Source: Alistipes sp. (lineage in GTDB: Bacteria > Bacteroidota > Bacteroidia > Bacteroidales > Rikenellaceae). From it: a stretch of 32,749 nucleotides of DNA. A model generated the notes under the pieces. It saw only the letters and a program-made list of their open reading frames with translations, did not search any database and was not told the DNA's origin. Where the stretch lies: contig JAHZDG010000004.1 of NCBI GenBank assembly GCA_019422485.1, positions 66,260 through 99,008 of the forward strand. The letters run 5' to 3'. Below, in pieces: positions 16,731-24,840 of this stretch. How positions within the stretch are numbered: the stretch's first letter is position 1; every line of letters begins with the position of its first letter. The position numbers and the translations under genes were made by a program.

Positions 16731-16774
16731 AAAAAATAAGCCGGGCTATCCTGTCACGGACAGTCCGGCTTATA
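16731..16774 (-). terminator. Intrinsic terminator of clpB
   Basis: On the minus strand ATAAGCCGGACT can pair with AGCCCGGCTTAT (small imperfections) across a loop, followed by TTTTTTGTC. It lies about 13 bases after the clpB stop codon. Confidence 0.8.
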
Positions 16775-16786
16775 TCAGGAGCTCGA

Positions 16787-19378
16787 TCAATTCTTAAAGA
16801 TCAGATTATCGCCCTGTACGTCCACTTTGATCACGCTGTTGCGATCCACCTTGCCGGCCAGGATCTCTTTCGAGAGTTCATTGACCAGGTATTTCTGCAA
16901 GGTTCGTTTGATAGGACGTGCCCCGAACGAAGGATCGAAACCTTTATCGGCCAACCAACCGACCGCCGAATCGCTCACTTCCAGACGAACATTGTTCTGA
17001 GCCAACATCCGGTTGATGCCTTCGATCTGCATCAGGACGATCTGGTGAACATCATCCTTGGTCAGCGGCGTGAACATCACGATTTCGTCGACACGGTTCA
17101 GGAATTCGGGACGAACGGTCTGTTTCAGCAATTCGAACACTTCGTCTCGCGTCTTTTCGATCACCGATTCAGGCGGCGTGTCGTTGGTATATTTGGCGAA
17201 GTTTTCCAAAATCAGATGCGAGCCGATGTTCGAGGTCATGATGATGATCGTATTGCGAAAATCGACCGTCCGACCTTTGTTATCGGTCAACCGACCGTCA
17301 TCCAACACCTGCAACAGGATATTGAAGACATCCGGATGAGCCTTTTCGATTTCGTCGAGCAGCACAACCGAGTAGGGTTTACGCCGCACGGCTTCGGTCA
17401 ACTGACCCCCTTCGTCATAACCGACGTATCCCGGAGGTGCCCCGATCAATCGCGACACGCTGTGACGTTCCTGATATTCACTCATATCGATACGCGTCAT
17501 CATGTTGTCGTCGTTGAACAGATACTCGGCCAGCGCTTTGGCCAGTTCGGTCTTACCGACCCCCGTGGTCCCCAGGAAGATGAACGACCCGATCGGTCGA
17601 CGCATGTCCTGCAACCCGGCCCGGGAACGACGCACGGCATTGGCAATGGCCGTAATCGCCGCATCCTGACCAACCACCCGATCGTGCAGTTCACTTTCCA
17701 TGCGCAGCAGTTTTTCGCGTTCGCTCTGCATCATCCGGCTGACCGGAATCCCCGTCCAACGAGCCACGACTTCAGCAATATCTTCAGCATCGACCTCTTC
17801 CTTGATCATGGCTCCGGCTTCGTTGGCTTTCGCCATTTCAGCCTGCAGCTTTTTGATCTCGTTTTCGGCTTCCTGAATCTTTCCGTAACGGATTTCGGCT
17901 ACTTTGCCATAATCTCCGCTTCGTTCGGCTTCGGCGGCCTGGAGCTTCAGATCGTCGATCAGCTGTTTGTTCTTCTGGATCTTTTCCAGCACATCCCGTT
18001 CGCTCTGCCATTTGACCCGCAAGGTGGTCCGTTTGGCGTTCAATTCGTCGATCTCGTGGGTCAATTCTTCGATACGGCCCTGATCCTTTTCCCGACGAAT
18101 GGCTTCCCGTTCGATTTCCAGCTGACGGACCTTACGATCCAGCTCATCGATCTCTTCGGGCACCGAGTTCATCTCCATCCGCAGTTTGGCAGCCGCTTCA
18201 TCCACCAGGTCGATAGCCTTATCGGGCAGGAAACGCGACGTAATGTAACGGTGGGACAACTCAACCGAGGCGATGATCGCTTCATCTTTGATCCGCACTT
18301 TGTGGTGATTTTCATAACGTTCCTTCAACCCACGCAGGATCGAAATGGCATCGGCCGTGCTCGGTTCATCCACCATCACCTTCTGGAAACGACGTTCGAG
18401 CGCCTTGTCGGCTTCGAAGTATTTCTGGAATTCGTCCAAGGTCGTTGCCCCGATGGCCCGCAATTCCCCTCGGGCCAAGGCCGGTTTCAGAATGTTGGCG
18501 GCATCCATGGCCCCGTCGCTCTTACCGGCACCTACCAGGGTGTGGATTTCATCGATGAACAGCAGGATTTCGCCTTCCGAGGAAACCACTTCTTTTACAA
18601 CGGCTTTGAGTCGTTCCTCAAATTCCCCTTTGTATTTGGCCCCGGCAATCAGCGCCCCCATATCCAGCGAGAAGATCTGTTTGCTCCGCAGGTTTTCGGG
18701 CACATCGCCGTCCACGATTCGATGAGCGATCCCTTCGGCGATGGCGGTTTTACCCACCCCCGGTTCCCCGACCAGGATAGGGTTGTTCTTTGTACGCCGT
18801 GACAGGATCTGCAACACTCGCCGGATTTCGTCATCACGACCGATCACCGGATCGAGCTTGCCACTCCGGGCCATTTCGTTCAGGTTGATGGCATATTTAC
18901 CCAGCGCATCATAGGTCTGTTCGCTGGTCTGGCTGTCCACGGTCGATCCTTTGCGCAATTCACGGATGGCAGCGACCAACTCTTTTTCCGTCGCACCGGC
19001 ATCTTTCAACAGACGACCGGCCGTTCCTTTGTCGGAAAGAATGCCCAACAGCAGATGTTCTACCGAGGCGTATTTATCCCCGAACTGCGAGGTGGTATCG
19101 ATGGCTTTCTGAATCACTTCCGAGCTTTCGCGCGAGAAGTAGGCATCGCCCCCCGACACTTTCGGCAACCGGCCCACTTCCTGCTGCACCATCGATTGCA
19201 GGGCCCGTACATTGACCCCCACTTTCTGCAACAAGAAACTGCCTACGCCTTGCTCTTGGCTGAGAACGGCATCCAGTATGTGGAGCGGTTCCACAGCTTG
19301 GTTGCCCTGAGACGAAGCCACGTTCATGGCACTCTGCAGGACTTCCTGTGCTTTAATAGTCAAATTGTTTATATTCAT
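16787..19378 (-). CDS. clpB: ATP-dependent disaggregase ClpB
   Basis: ClpB is a hexameric AAA+ chaperone that, with DnaK, pulls proteins out of aggregates after heat or other stress. The 863 residues match the family length. In order: an N-domain (1-145), the first AAA+ module with Walker A GEPGVGKT (204-211) and Walker B LLFIDE (272-277), the long coiled-coil middle domain (about 405-525) that distinguishes ClpB from ClpA and ClpC, and the second AAA+ module with Walker A GTTGVGKT (603-610). The C-terminus carries the expected GFDPSFGARPIKRTLQK region. It is downstream of porX and tsaE but separated by 275 bases that contain a long inverted repeat and a hairpin, so it probably has its own control. 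A terminator follows. Confidence 0.97.
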   Translation of the reverse strand: MNINNLTIKAQEVLQSAMNVASSQGNQAVEPLHILDAVLSQEQGVGSFLLQKVGVNVRALQSMVQQEVGRLPKVSGGDAYFSRESSEVIQKAIDTTSQFGDKYASVEHLLLGILSDKGTAGRLLKDAGATEKELVAAIRELRKGSTVDSQTSEQTYDALGKYAINLNEMARSGKLDPVIGRDDEIRRVLQILSRRTKNNPILVGEPGVGKTAIAEGIAHRIVDGDVPENLRSKQIFSLDMGALIAGAKYKGEFEERLKAVVKEVVSSEGEILLFIDEIHTLVGAGKSDGAMDAANILKPALARGELRAIGATTLDEFQKYFEADKALERRFQKVMVDEPSTADAISILRGLKERYENHHKVRIKDEAIIASVELSHRYITSRFLPDKAIDLVDEAAAKLRMEMNSVPEEIDELDRKVRQLEIEREAIRREKDQGRIEELTHEIDELNAKRTTLRVKWQSERDVLEKIQKNKQLIDDLKLQAAEAERSGDYGKVAEIRYGKIQEAENEIKKLQAEMAKANEAGAMIKEEVDAEDIAEVVARWTGIPVSRMMQSEREKLLRMESELHDRVVGQDAAITAIANAVRRSRAGLQDMRRPIGSFIFLGTTGVGKTELAKALAEYLFNDDNMMTRIDMSEYQERHSVSRLIGAPPGYVGYDEGGQLTEAVRRKPYSVVLLDEIEKAHPDVFNILLQVLDDGRLTDNKGRTVDFRNTIIIMTSNIGSHLILENFAKYTNDTPPESVIEKTRDEVFELLKQTVRPEFLNRVDEIVMFTPLTKDDVHQIVLMQIEGINRMLAQNNVRLEVSDSAVGWLADKGFDPSFGARPIKRTLQKYLVNELSKEILAGKVDRNSVIKVDVQGDNLIFKN

Positions 19379-19386
19379 AGTGTCTT

Positions 19387-19535
19387 GTTTTATGTCATTT
19401 TCCTCGACGGAGGTTCTCTTCGCACCTTCCGTGTTCGTGATTGTACCGAGAGAAACTGCAAAATAGCTGCCAGAAAACAGCGACCTGAAAAATTAGCATA
19501 ACTCTCTGACAACGAGGGACAAAATGACATAAAAC
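19387..19535. repeat. Long inverted repeat bracketing the clpB leader
   Basis: GTTTTATGTCATTTT at 19387-19401 and AAAATGACATAAAAC at 19521-19535 are perfect 15-base reverse complements. Pairing continues with CCTCG (19402-19406) and CGAGG (19513-19517) after a 3-base bulge, giving 20 pairs around a loop of 106 bases. The arm nearest the gene ends 8 bases before the clpB ATG. It could be a pair of operator sites or a leader hairpin covering the ribosome entry region. Confidence 0.75.
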
Positions 19536-19571
19536 ACGCCAAATTCGGCCAGACAAACCTGACGAATTGAC

Positions 19572-19612
19572 GCACACACCCGACTCCTGCTGCAAAGGGC
19601 AGGAGGGTGCGC
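19572..19612. other. Stable hairpin upstream of clpB, without a T tract
   Basis: CTCCTGC (19584-19590) pairs with GCAGGAG (19599-19605), and the outer arms GCACACACCC and GGGTGCGC extend the stem with wobbles. No T run follows on either strand, so it is not a standard terminator. It lies between the tsaE stop codon and the clpB inverted repeat. Confidence 0.5.
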
Positions 19613-19653
19613 ACGCAAAACCTTATTTCGTATAGGGGAAAGTACCCCGACGA

Positions 19654-20073
19654 TTAATCCAGCGTGATCCGCCGGCTCTCCTTATCAAGGATTTCGATGC
19701 CGACATTCATCACTCCTTCATCGGGCAACAGCGGTTCGATTTTTTCAGGCCATTCCACCAGACACAGGTGGTCGCTGAAGAAATACTCTTCGTACCCGAA
19801 ATCGAAAGCCTCTTCCAGTTTTTCGATGCGATAGAAATCGAAATGGTAAACAGGCTCTCCTTCGCCGTCTTTGTATTCGTTGATCAGAGCAAAGGTAGGA
19901 CTAGTGACCGTATCGGTCACTCCCAACTGTTCACAAATCGCTCGAATCAAGGTAGTTTTACCGGCACCCATCGGGCCCCGGAAGGCGACCAAATGACGCC
20001 CTTGCAGTTGATCGAGAATGGCCTGCGCCACCTCCGGCAGATCGTCCGGAGAATTCACTTGGATAGATTCCAT
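19654..20073 (-). CDS. tsaE: tRNA N6-threonylcarbamoyladenosine biosynthesis ATPase TsaE
   Basis: TsaE is the small ATPase that works with TsaB, TsaD and TsaC/TsaC2 to make the essential t6A37 modification of ANN-decoding tRNAs. The 139-residue protein has the P-loop GPMGAGKTT near residues 33-41, the SPTF(A) switch segment and the HFDFYRI and LVEWPE(K) motifs of the family. Length is normal. The ATG at 20073 is chosen over an in-frame TTG two codons upstream. It starts 43 bases after the porX stop codon and is likely co-transcribed with porX; clpB follows 275 bases later. Confidence 0.94.
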   Translation of the reverse strand: MESIQVNSPDDLPEVAQAILDQLQGRHLVAFRGPMGAGKTTLIRAICEQLGVTDTVTSPTFALINEYKDGEGEPVYHFDFYRIEKLEEAFDFGYEEYFFSDHLCLVEWPEKIEPLLPDEGVMNVGIEILDKESRRITLD

Positions 20074-20116
20074 AGACAATGATGAATAGTCACTTTATAT
20101 CGGTTCCGACTTTTTA

Positions 20117-21670
20117 CTATTTGGGACTGAGGACGATGAACGGAACGATCATCTCTTCCATCGAAATCCCGCCGTGCTGGAACGTATTGTTATAGTAGCG
20201 CACGAACTGGTTGGTATTGGTCGGATAGACAAAAAAGTCTCGGTTATAGGCAAAAATATAGGTTGAGGTCAGGTTCGATTTAGGCAGGTGAGCCTGTTCG
20301 GGTTTGGTGATGGCAAACACCTCTTTGGCATTGAAGCCCAAGTTCCGGCCCGTTTTGTAACGCAGGTTGGTCGAGGTCTCGCGATCGCCCTGCACTTTGA
20401 CCGGATTATCCACCCGGATGGTTCCGTGATCCGACGTCACAATGACCGTATGACCGCGTTCGGCCAGCAGTTTCATCATCTGATAGATGTCCGAGTGTTC
20501 GAACCACGAACGGGTCAGCGACCGGAAAGCCGCTTCGTCTTCGGCCAGATCCCGAATAATTTGGGTTTCGGTTCGGGCGTGGGAGAGAATATCCAAAAAG
20601 TTGTAGACAATCACCGAGAAATCGGCATTATAGACCCGGTCCATGTTGTCGAGCAGCTTTTTCCCCGAATCCGACTTGATAATCTTGTCGAAAGACATCT
20701 TATAGCCCTTGCCCAAAGACTGGATCTGACGACGCAGGAACTCTTCCTCATGCTGATTTTTGCCGCCCTCTTCGTTGTCGTTGAGCCACAGATCGGGCAT
20801 CAGTTTGTCGATGGCCATGGGGGTCAGCCCGGCAAAAATCGCATTACGGGCATATTGGGTGGCCGTCGGCAGAATGCTGCAATAGAAATCTTCGCGATCG
20901 ACTTCAAACAGGTTGTGCAACACCGGATGGATCACCCGCCACTGGTCATAACGGAAGTTATCGATCAGCAACAGCGTCGTTTTGCGATGATTGTCCACCA
21001 CCGGGAAGATTTTGCTCTTCATCAGGTTGTGGGAGAGTACCGGCGTCTGGTCATCCCGGTCAGAGAACCAGTCCAGGTAGTGGGCCCGAATGAATTTGGC
21101 GAATTCGTTATTGGCTTCGTTCCGTTGAAAGGCCAGAATTTCGCGGATGCCGGCATCGTCCGAATCGGTCAATTCCACTTCCCAACCCACCAGTTTTTTA
21201 TAGATATTCACCCAGTCGGCAAAACTACGGGCTTCGGTAAACGAGCTGGCAATCCGCCCGAATTCGCTGCGGTAATCCGCCGTACTCTGTTCGGTAACCA
21301 GCTGATGGCTGTGCACATTCTTCTTGATGGAGAGCAGGACCTGATTGGGATTGACCGGCTTGATCAGATAATCCGCGATTTTCGACCCCACGGCCTTATC
21401 CATGATGTTTTCCTCTTCGCTTTTGGTCACCATGATCACCGGGGTGGTCGGACGCAGTTCTTTGATGCGCGGCAAGGTTTCGAGGCCCGTCAGCCCCGGC
21501 ATCATCTCGTCAAGGATAATCAAATCGAAGGGGCGCGAAGCCACCAGATCAATGGCATCGTATCCATTGTTACAGGTCTCCACCTCATAGCCTTTCCCCT
21601 GCAGGAAAAGCAAATGGGGTTTGAGCAGATCGATCTCATCGTCCACCCACAAAATCTTGACTCCGTTCAT
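20117..21670 (-). CDS. porX: PorX-type response regulator with PglZ domain (type IX secretion regulator)
   Basis: PorX is a two-domain response regulator that, with the kinase PorY and the sigma factor SigP, controls type IX secretion genes in Porphyromonas gingivalis. The 517-residue sequence has an N-terminal receiver domain: acidic pair D10-D11, phospho-acceptor D54 in LDEMMPG, T82 and the K104-P105 pair. The C-terminal PglZ domain is of the alkaline-phosphatase superfamily and acts as a zinc phosphodiesterase in characterised PorX; LLLIDNFRYDQW (233-244), Thr271 in LPTATQYAR and the later TSDHGTIRVD supply the metal ligands and nucleophile. It heads a porX-tsaE unit under a TACCTTTG promoter at 21687. 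No type IX secretion structural gene or PorY is in the window. Confidence 0.93.
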   Translation of the reverse strand: MNGVKILWVDDEIDLLKPHLLFLQGKGYEVETCNNGYDAIDLVASRPFDLIILDEMMPGLTGLETLPRIKELRPTTPVIMVTKSEEENIMDKAVGSKIADYLIKPVNPNQVLLSIKKNVHSHQLVTEQSTADYRSEFGRIASSFTEARSFADWVNIYKKLVGWEVELTDSDDAGIREILAFQRNEANNEFAKFIRAHYLDWFSDRDDQTPVLSHNLMKSKIFPVVDNHRKTTLLLIDNFRYDQWRVIHPVLHNLFEVDREDFYCSILPTATQYARNAIFAGLTPMAIDKLMPDLWLNDNEEGGKNQHEEEFLRRQIQSLGKGYKMSFDKIIKSDSGKKLLDNMDRVYNADFSVIVYNFLDILSHARTETQIIRDLAEDEAAFRSLTRSWFEHSDIYQMMKLLAERGHTVIVTSDHGTIRVDNPVKVQGDRETSTNLRYKTGRNLGFNAKEVFAITKPEQAHLPKSNLTSTYIFAYNRDFFVYPTNTNQFVRYYNNTFQHGGISMEEMIVPFIVLSPK

Positions 21671-21686
21671 AGACGAATGTTTTTAA

Positions 21687-21694
21687 CAAAGGTA
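21687..21694 (-). promoter_or_regulatory. Predicted -7 promoter element of porX-tsaE
   Basis: The minus strand reads TACCTTTG, an exact consensus match 17 bases before the porX ATG, implying a leader of about 11 bases. Confidence 0.6.
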
Positions 21695-21848
21695 ATCTTT
21701 TTCTGTGAAGCGTCTCTCATCCTAAGAAAGGAAAAAAGTCGATTTTATTGTTCACCGCGCCCCATTTCCCGCAGAATCCGCATACGACTCAACGATCGGA
21801 ACTTCCCGACCGTACCACCCTTGGCCGGACGCTCTTTCCTCTCACAGT

Positions 21849-21931
21849 TTAATACAACGTTAAGACCGGTTAACCTTCCGCTAACCTAAACTTACCCATT
21901 TGCTCGCATGGGCTTAACCTCCGGCTCATAC
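21849..21931 (+). promoter_or_regulatory. Phased 11-base direct-repeat array before the TonB receptor
   Basis: Related heptamers recur at helical spacing: TTAATAC (21849), TTAAGAC (21860), TTAACCT (21870), CTAACCT (21881), TTACCCA (21892), CTCGCAT (21903, weak), TTAACCT (21914) and CTCATAC (21925, weak). Most steps are exactly 11 bases and one is 10. Direct repeats with 11-base phasing are typical of binding sites for OmpR/PhoB-family response regulators. The array ends beside the -7 element at 21940. Confidence 0.5.
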
Positions 21932-21939
21932 TGCCCGGA

Positions 21940-21947
21940 TACCTTTG
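21940..21947 (+). promoter_or_regulatory. Predicted -7 promoter element of the TonB receptor-lipoprotein unit
   Basis: TACCTTTG, followed by C, lies 32 bases before the ATG at 21980, supporting that start over an earlier in-frame ATG at 21908. Confidence 0.6.
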
Positions 21948-21979
21948 CCCCCGAAAATCGAACAAATCCCAATCGTTGT

Positions 21980-24802
21980 ATGAACAAATTGTTTTTACTT
22001 TTATCCGTTCTTTGTTTCAGTTTCCTTTTCTCGCCCCTGGGAGCCGCCGAAAAGCAAGGTGTCATCCGCGGTAAAGTGACCGATGCCACCACCGGCGAGC
22101 CGATCATCGGAGCCGCCGTCCTTCTCGAAGGCACCACACGAGGTACCGCCACCGACGTTTCCGGTGATTTCCTGCTGACCGGTCTCGAACCCGGCCCCTA
22201 CAAAGTCAATATTTCGTTCCTTTCTTATAAATCATTCACTTCCGAAACCATCGATCTGCAAGCCGATCAATCCTACATTCTGAATGTTTCCCTGGTCGAA
22301 GAGGTCAGCCAGTTGGAAAACATCGTGGTGGTCGCCACCCGTAAGGTAAGCAGCGATGCCGGCCTGCTAGCTCAGATGCGCGACATGTCGCTGGTAGCCA
22401 GCGGGGTGTCTGGCCAAGCCATCGCCCGCACCCAGGACCGTGACGCTTCGGAAGTGGTCAAACGAATCCCCGGTATTTCGATCATCGACGACAAGTTCGT
22501 GGTTGTCCGCGGGTTGGCCCAGCGCTACAACAACGTCTGGATCAACGGTGCCGCGGTTCCCAGCTCCGAAGCCGACACCCGTTCCTTCTCGTTCGACATC
22601 ATCCCCAGCGGACAGATCGAGAACATGATGATCGTCAAATCACCGGCCCCCGAAATTCCCGGAGACTTTACCGGCGGTTTCGTCCAGATTCGTACCAAAG
22701 TGCTGCCCGAAAAGGATTTTATCCAACTCAGTTACAGTACGGGGTTCAACAGCATGACGCACACCCACGATTTCAAATACAATCCAGGCAGCGGGACCGA
22801 TTTTCTGGGATTTGATAACGGCAAGCGCGCCCTGCGCGATTGGGTGCCCCGCCGCCTGGATAACAACAACGATCAACAGATCGACCAAGTCACCCGGGAA
22901 GGGTTCAACTCCGACTGGCGCATCAAGACGCGGCGTCCGCTGTGGGACCAGAAGTTCAATTTCGCGATCAGCCGCCAGTTCACCAACCAGAACAACGACC
23001 GTTTCGGGGTGGTCGGGGCCCTCAACTACTCCAACACCAACAAGAGTTTCCTGGGCATGGAAAACTCCCGCTACGGAGTCTATAACGGCGACTCCGACGA
23101 CAAGAACTACTCCTACAAATACACCGACAACCAGTACACCAACGACGTGAAACTGGGAGCGATGCTCAACCTGTCGTACGTTCCCGCCCCGAAGGATGCG
23201 AACCACAGCAACCGCTATGAATTCCGCAACCTGTTCAACCAGCTGGGCCGCAACCGCTACACCGAACGTGAAGGGTACCGCAACGTGAGCGGTTACTACG
23301 AACAGCAGCAGGAAGAGTATCTGTATACGTCCCGAGGCGCCTACACCGGACAGTTTGCCGGCGACCACATCATGGGAGACACGCGCCTGGACTGGAACGT
23401 GGCCTACTCCTATGCCAACAAGCGCCAACCCGACCGCCGTATCGTAGAACGCCAAAAAGACCCCAGCAACGGCATCGACAACTACCAGATCGACCAGTCG
23501 TTCATCACGCGGGACTTCATCGACCTGGACGAACACATCGTATCGGGGGGCGCCAACCTGACCCAACCGCTCAACCGCAAGGCGGAACGTCCCATCAAGC
23601 TGAAAGCCGGGCTGTATGCCGAGTATAAGACCCGCGAATACCGCACCCGCAATTTCGAATACAAATGGGACATCGACGCTGATCTGCCGGCCGGATTCGC
23701 CGAACGACCCACCGAAGAGATCATGGTTCCCGAGAACCTGGGCATCGACAAGATCCACGTCAACGACCGCACCGAAAACTCGGACGACTATTCGGCCAAC
23801 AACCACCTCGAAGCGGCCTATGCCGGATTCGACATTCCGCTGAACGCCTTCAATGTGTACGTGGGGGCCCGTCTGGAAAGCTTCAACACTTCGGTCACCT
23901 CTTACGGCAACGTCTTCAACAAGGTGCGTGACTACAACTACCTCAACCTGTTGCCCTCGCTGAACGCCACCTACAACCTGCGTCCCGACATGCTACTGCG
24001 TCTGGCTTACGGGATGTCGGTCAACCGCCCCGAATTCCGCGAGCTGTCGCCTTCGACCTATGAAGACTTCGACATGTTCAGTCTGGTGATGGGGAATCCC
24101 GACCTGAAACAGGCCAAGATTCAGAACATCGACCTGCGTTACGAATGGTATCCCGCCAACGGCGAAGTAGTCTCCTTCGGGGCCTTCTACAAATACTTCA
24201 AAGACCCCATCGAATGGACCTATACCGATGCCGGCGGCTCTTATATCTACTCTTTCCAGAATGCCTTGTCGGCCGACCTGTACGGTCTGGAAATGGAGGT
24301 CAAGAAGGATCTCGCCTTCATGGGCATGCGCAACTTCATGCTCTCGTTCAACGCCGCCTGGATGAAAAGCAAGGTCTACTTCCCCAAAGACGGCATCGAA
24401 CACGACCGTCCCATGCAGGGCCAGTCGCCCTACCTGATCAACGGGGGGCTGTTCTACCAGAACGACAAGATCGGATTCTCGGCCGGCCTGCTCTACAACC
24501 GCATCGGGAAACGCATCGTAGGGATCGGTCGTAGCGTAGACTCTCAGGGCAATACTTCCAACAACACCATCCCCGACATTTATGAACTGCCGCGCAACGC
24601 CGTGGATTTGACCTTCACCCAACGCATTTCGAAAGTGTTCGAGGTCAAACTGGCCCTCCGCGATCTGCTGGCCGAACCCATCGAGTTCAAACAGTTCCCG
24701 ACCTTCATCGACCAGCAGGGCCAGACCCAATACCGCGAGCAGGTCACCAAGAGTTATAACCCGGGCCGTTCCTTCTCCCTGTCCGTAACGGCCACCTTCT
24801 AA
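21980..24802 (+). CDS. TonB-dependent outer membrane receptor with carboxypeptidase-like N-terminal domain
   Basis: The 940-residue protein starts with a signal peptide (MNKLFLLLSV to about residue 23). Residues about 27-112 form a carboxypeptidase-regulatory-like domain (GKVTDATTGEPIIGAAV), a plug domain follows (KRIPGISIIDDKFVVVRGL, then IPSGQIENMMIVKSPAPEIPGDFTGGFV), and the rest is a 22-strand barrel ending in a beta strand with a terminal Phe (SLSVTATF). It should import a ligand across the outer membrane with TonB energy. There is no SusD-like partner; instead a lipoprotein gene follows after 38 bases. Length and the missing SusC signature set it apart from glycan SusC proteins. Codons end strongly in C, hinting at high expression. 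The ligand is unknown. Confidence 0.92.
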   Translation: MNKLFLLLSVLCFSFLFSPLGAAEKQGVIRGKVTDATTGEPIIGAAVLLEGTTRGTATDVSGDFLLTGLEPGPYKVNISFLSYKSFTSETIDLQADQSYILNVSLVEEVSQLENIVVVATRKVSSDAGLLAQMRDMSLVASGVSGQAIARTQDRDASEVVKRIPGISIIDDKFVVVRGLAQRYNNVWINGAAVPSSEADTRSFSFDIIPSGQIENMMIVKSPAPEIPGDFTGGFVQIRTKVLPEKDFIQLSYSTGFNSMTHTHDFKYNPGSGTDFLGFDNGKRALRDWVPRRLDNNNDQQIDQVTREGFNSDWRIKTRRPLWDQKFNFAISRQFTNQNNDRFGVVGALNYSNTNKSFLGMENSRYGVYNGDSDDKNYSYKYTDNQYTNDVKLGAMLNLSYVPAPKDANHSNRYEFRNLFNQLGRNRYTEREGYRNVSGYYEQQQEEYLYTSRGAYTGQFAGDHIMGDTRLDWNVAYSYANKRQPDRRIVERQKDPSNGIDNYQIDQSFITRDFIDLDEHIVSGGANLTQPLNRKAERPIKLKAGLYAEYKTREYRTRNFEYKWDIDADLPAGFAERPTEEIMVPENLGIDKIHVNDRTENSDDYSANNHLEAAYAGFDIPLNAFNVYVGARLESFNTSVTSYGNVFNKVRDYNYLNLLPSLNATYNLRPDMLLRLAYGMSVNRPEFRELSPSTYEDFDMFSLVMGNPDLKQAKIQNIDLRYEWYPANGEVVSFGAFYKYFKDPIEWTYTDAGGSYIYSFQNALSADLYGLEMEVKKDLAFMGMRNFMLSFNAAWMKSKVYFPKDGIEHDRPMQGQSPYLINGGLFYQNDKIGFSAGLLYNRIGKRIVGIGRSVDSQGNTSNNTIPDIYELPRNAVDLTFTQRISKVFEVKLALRDLLAEPIEFKQFPTFIDQQGQTQYREQVTKSYNPGRSFSLSVTATF

Positions 24803-24840
24803 CCCACCTGTCAGAAAACACTGTGATAAGATAAAAAAAG

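Noticed and set aside
16640..18802. 720-residue plus-strand frame opposite clpB
   Set aside because: It is the antisense of conserved AAA+ motifs and results from codon bias that removes stops on the other strand.
19387..19535. Miniature transposon reading of the clpB inverted repeat
   Set aside because: Flanking bases show no target-site duplication and no second copy exists in the window, so a regulatory or leader role is preferred.
20288..21889. 533-residue plus-strand frame opposite porX
   Set aside because: It is antisense to PorX motifs and has no signal, domain or promoter.
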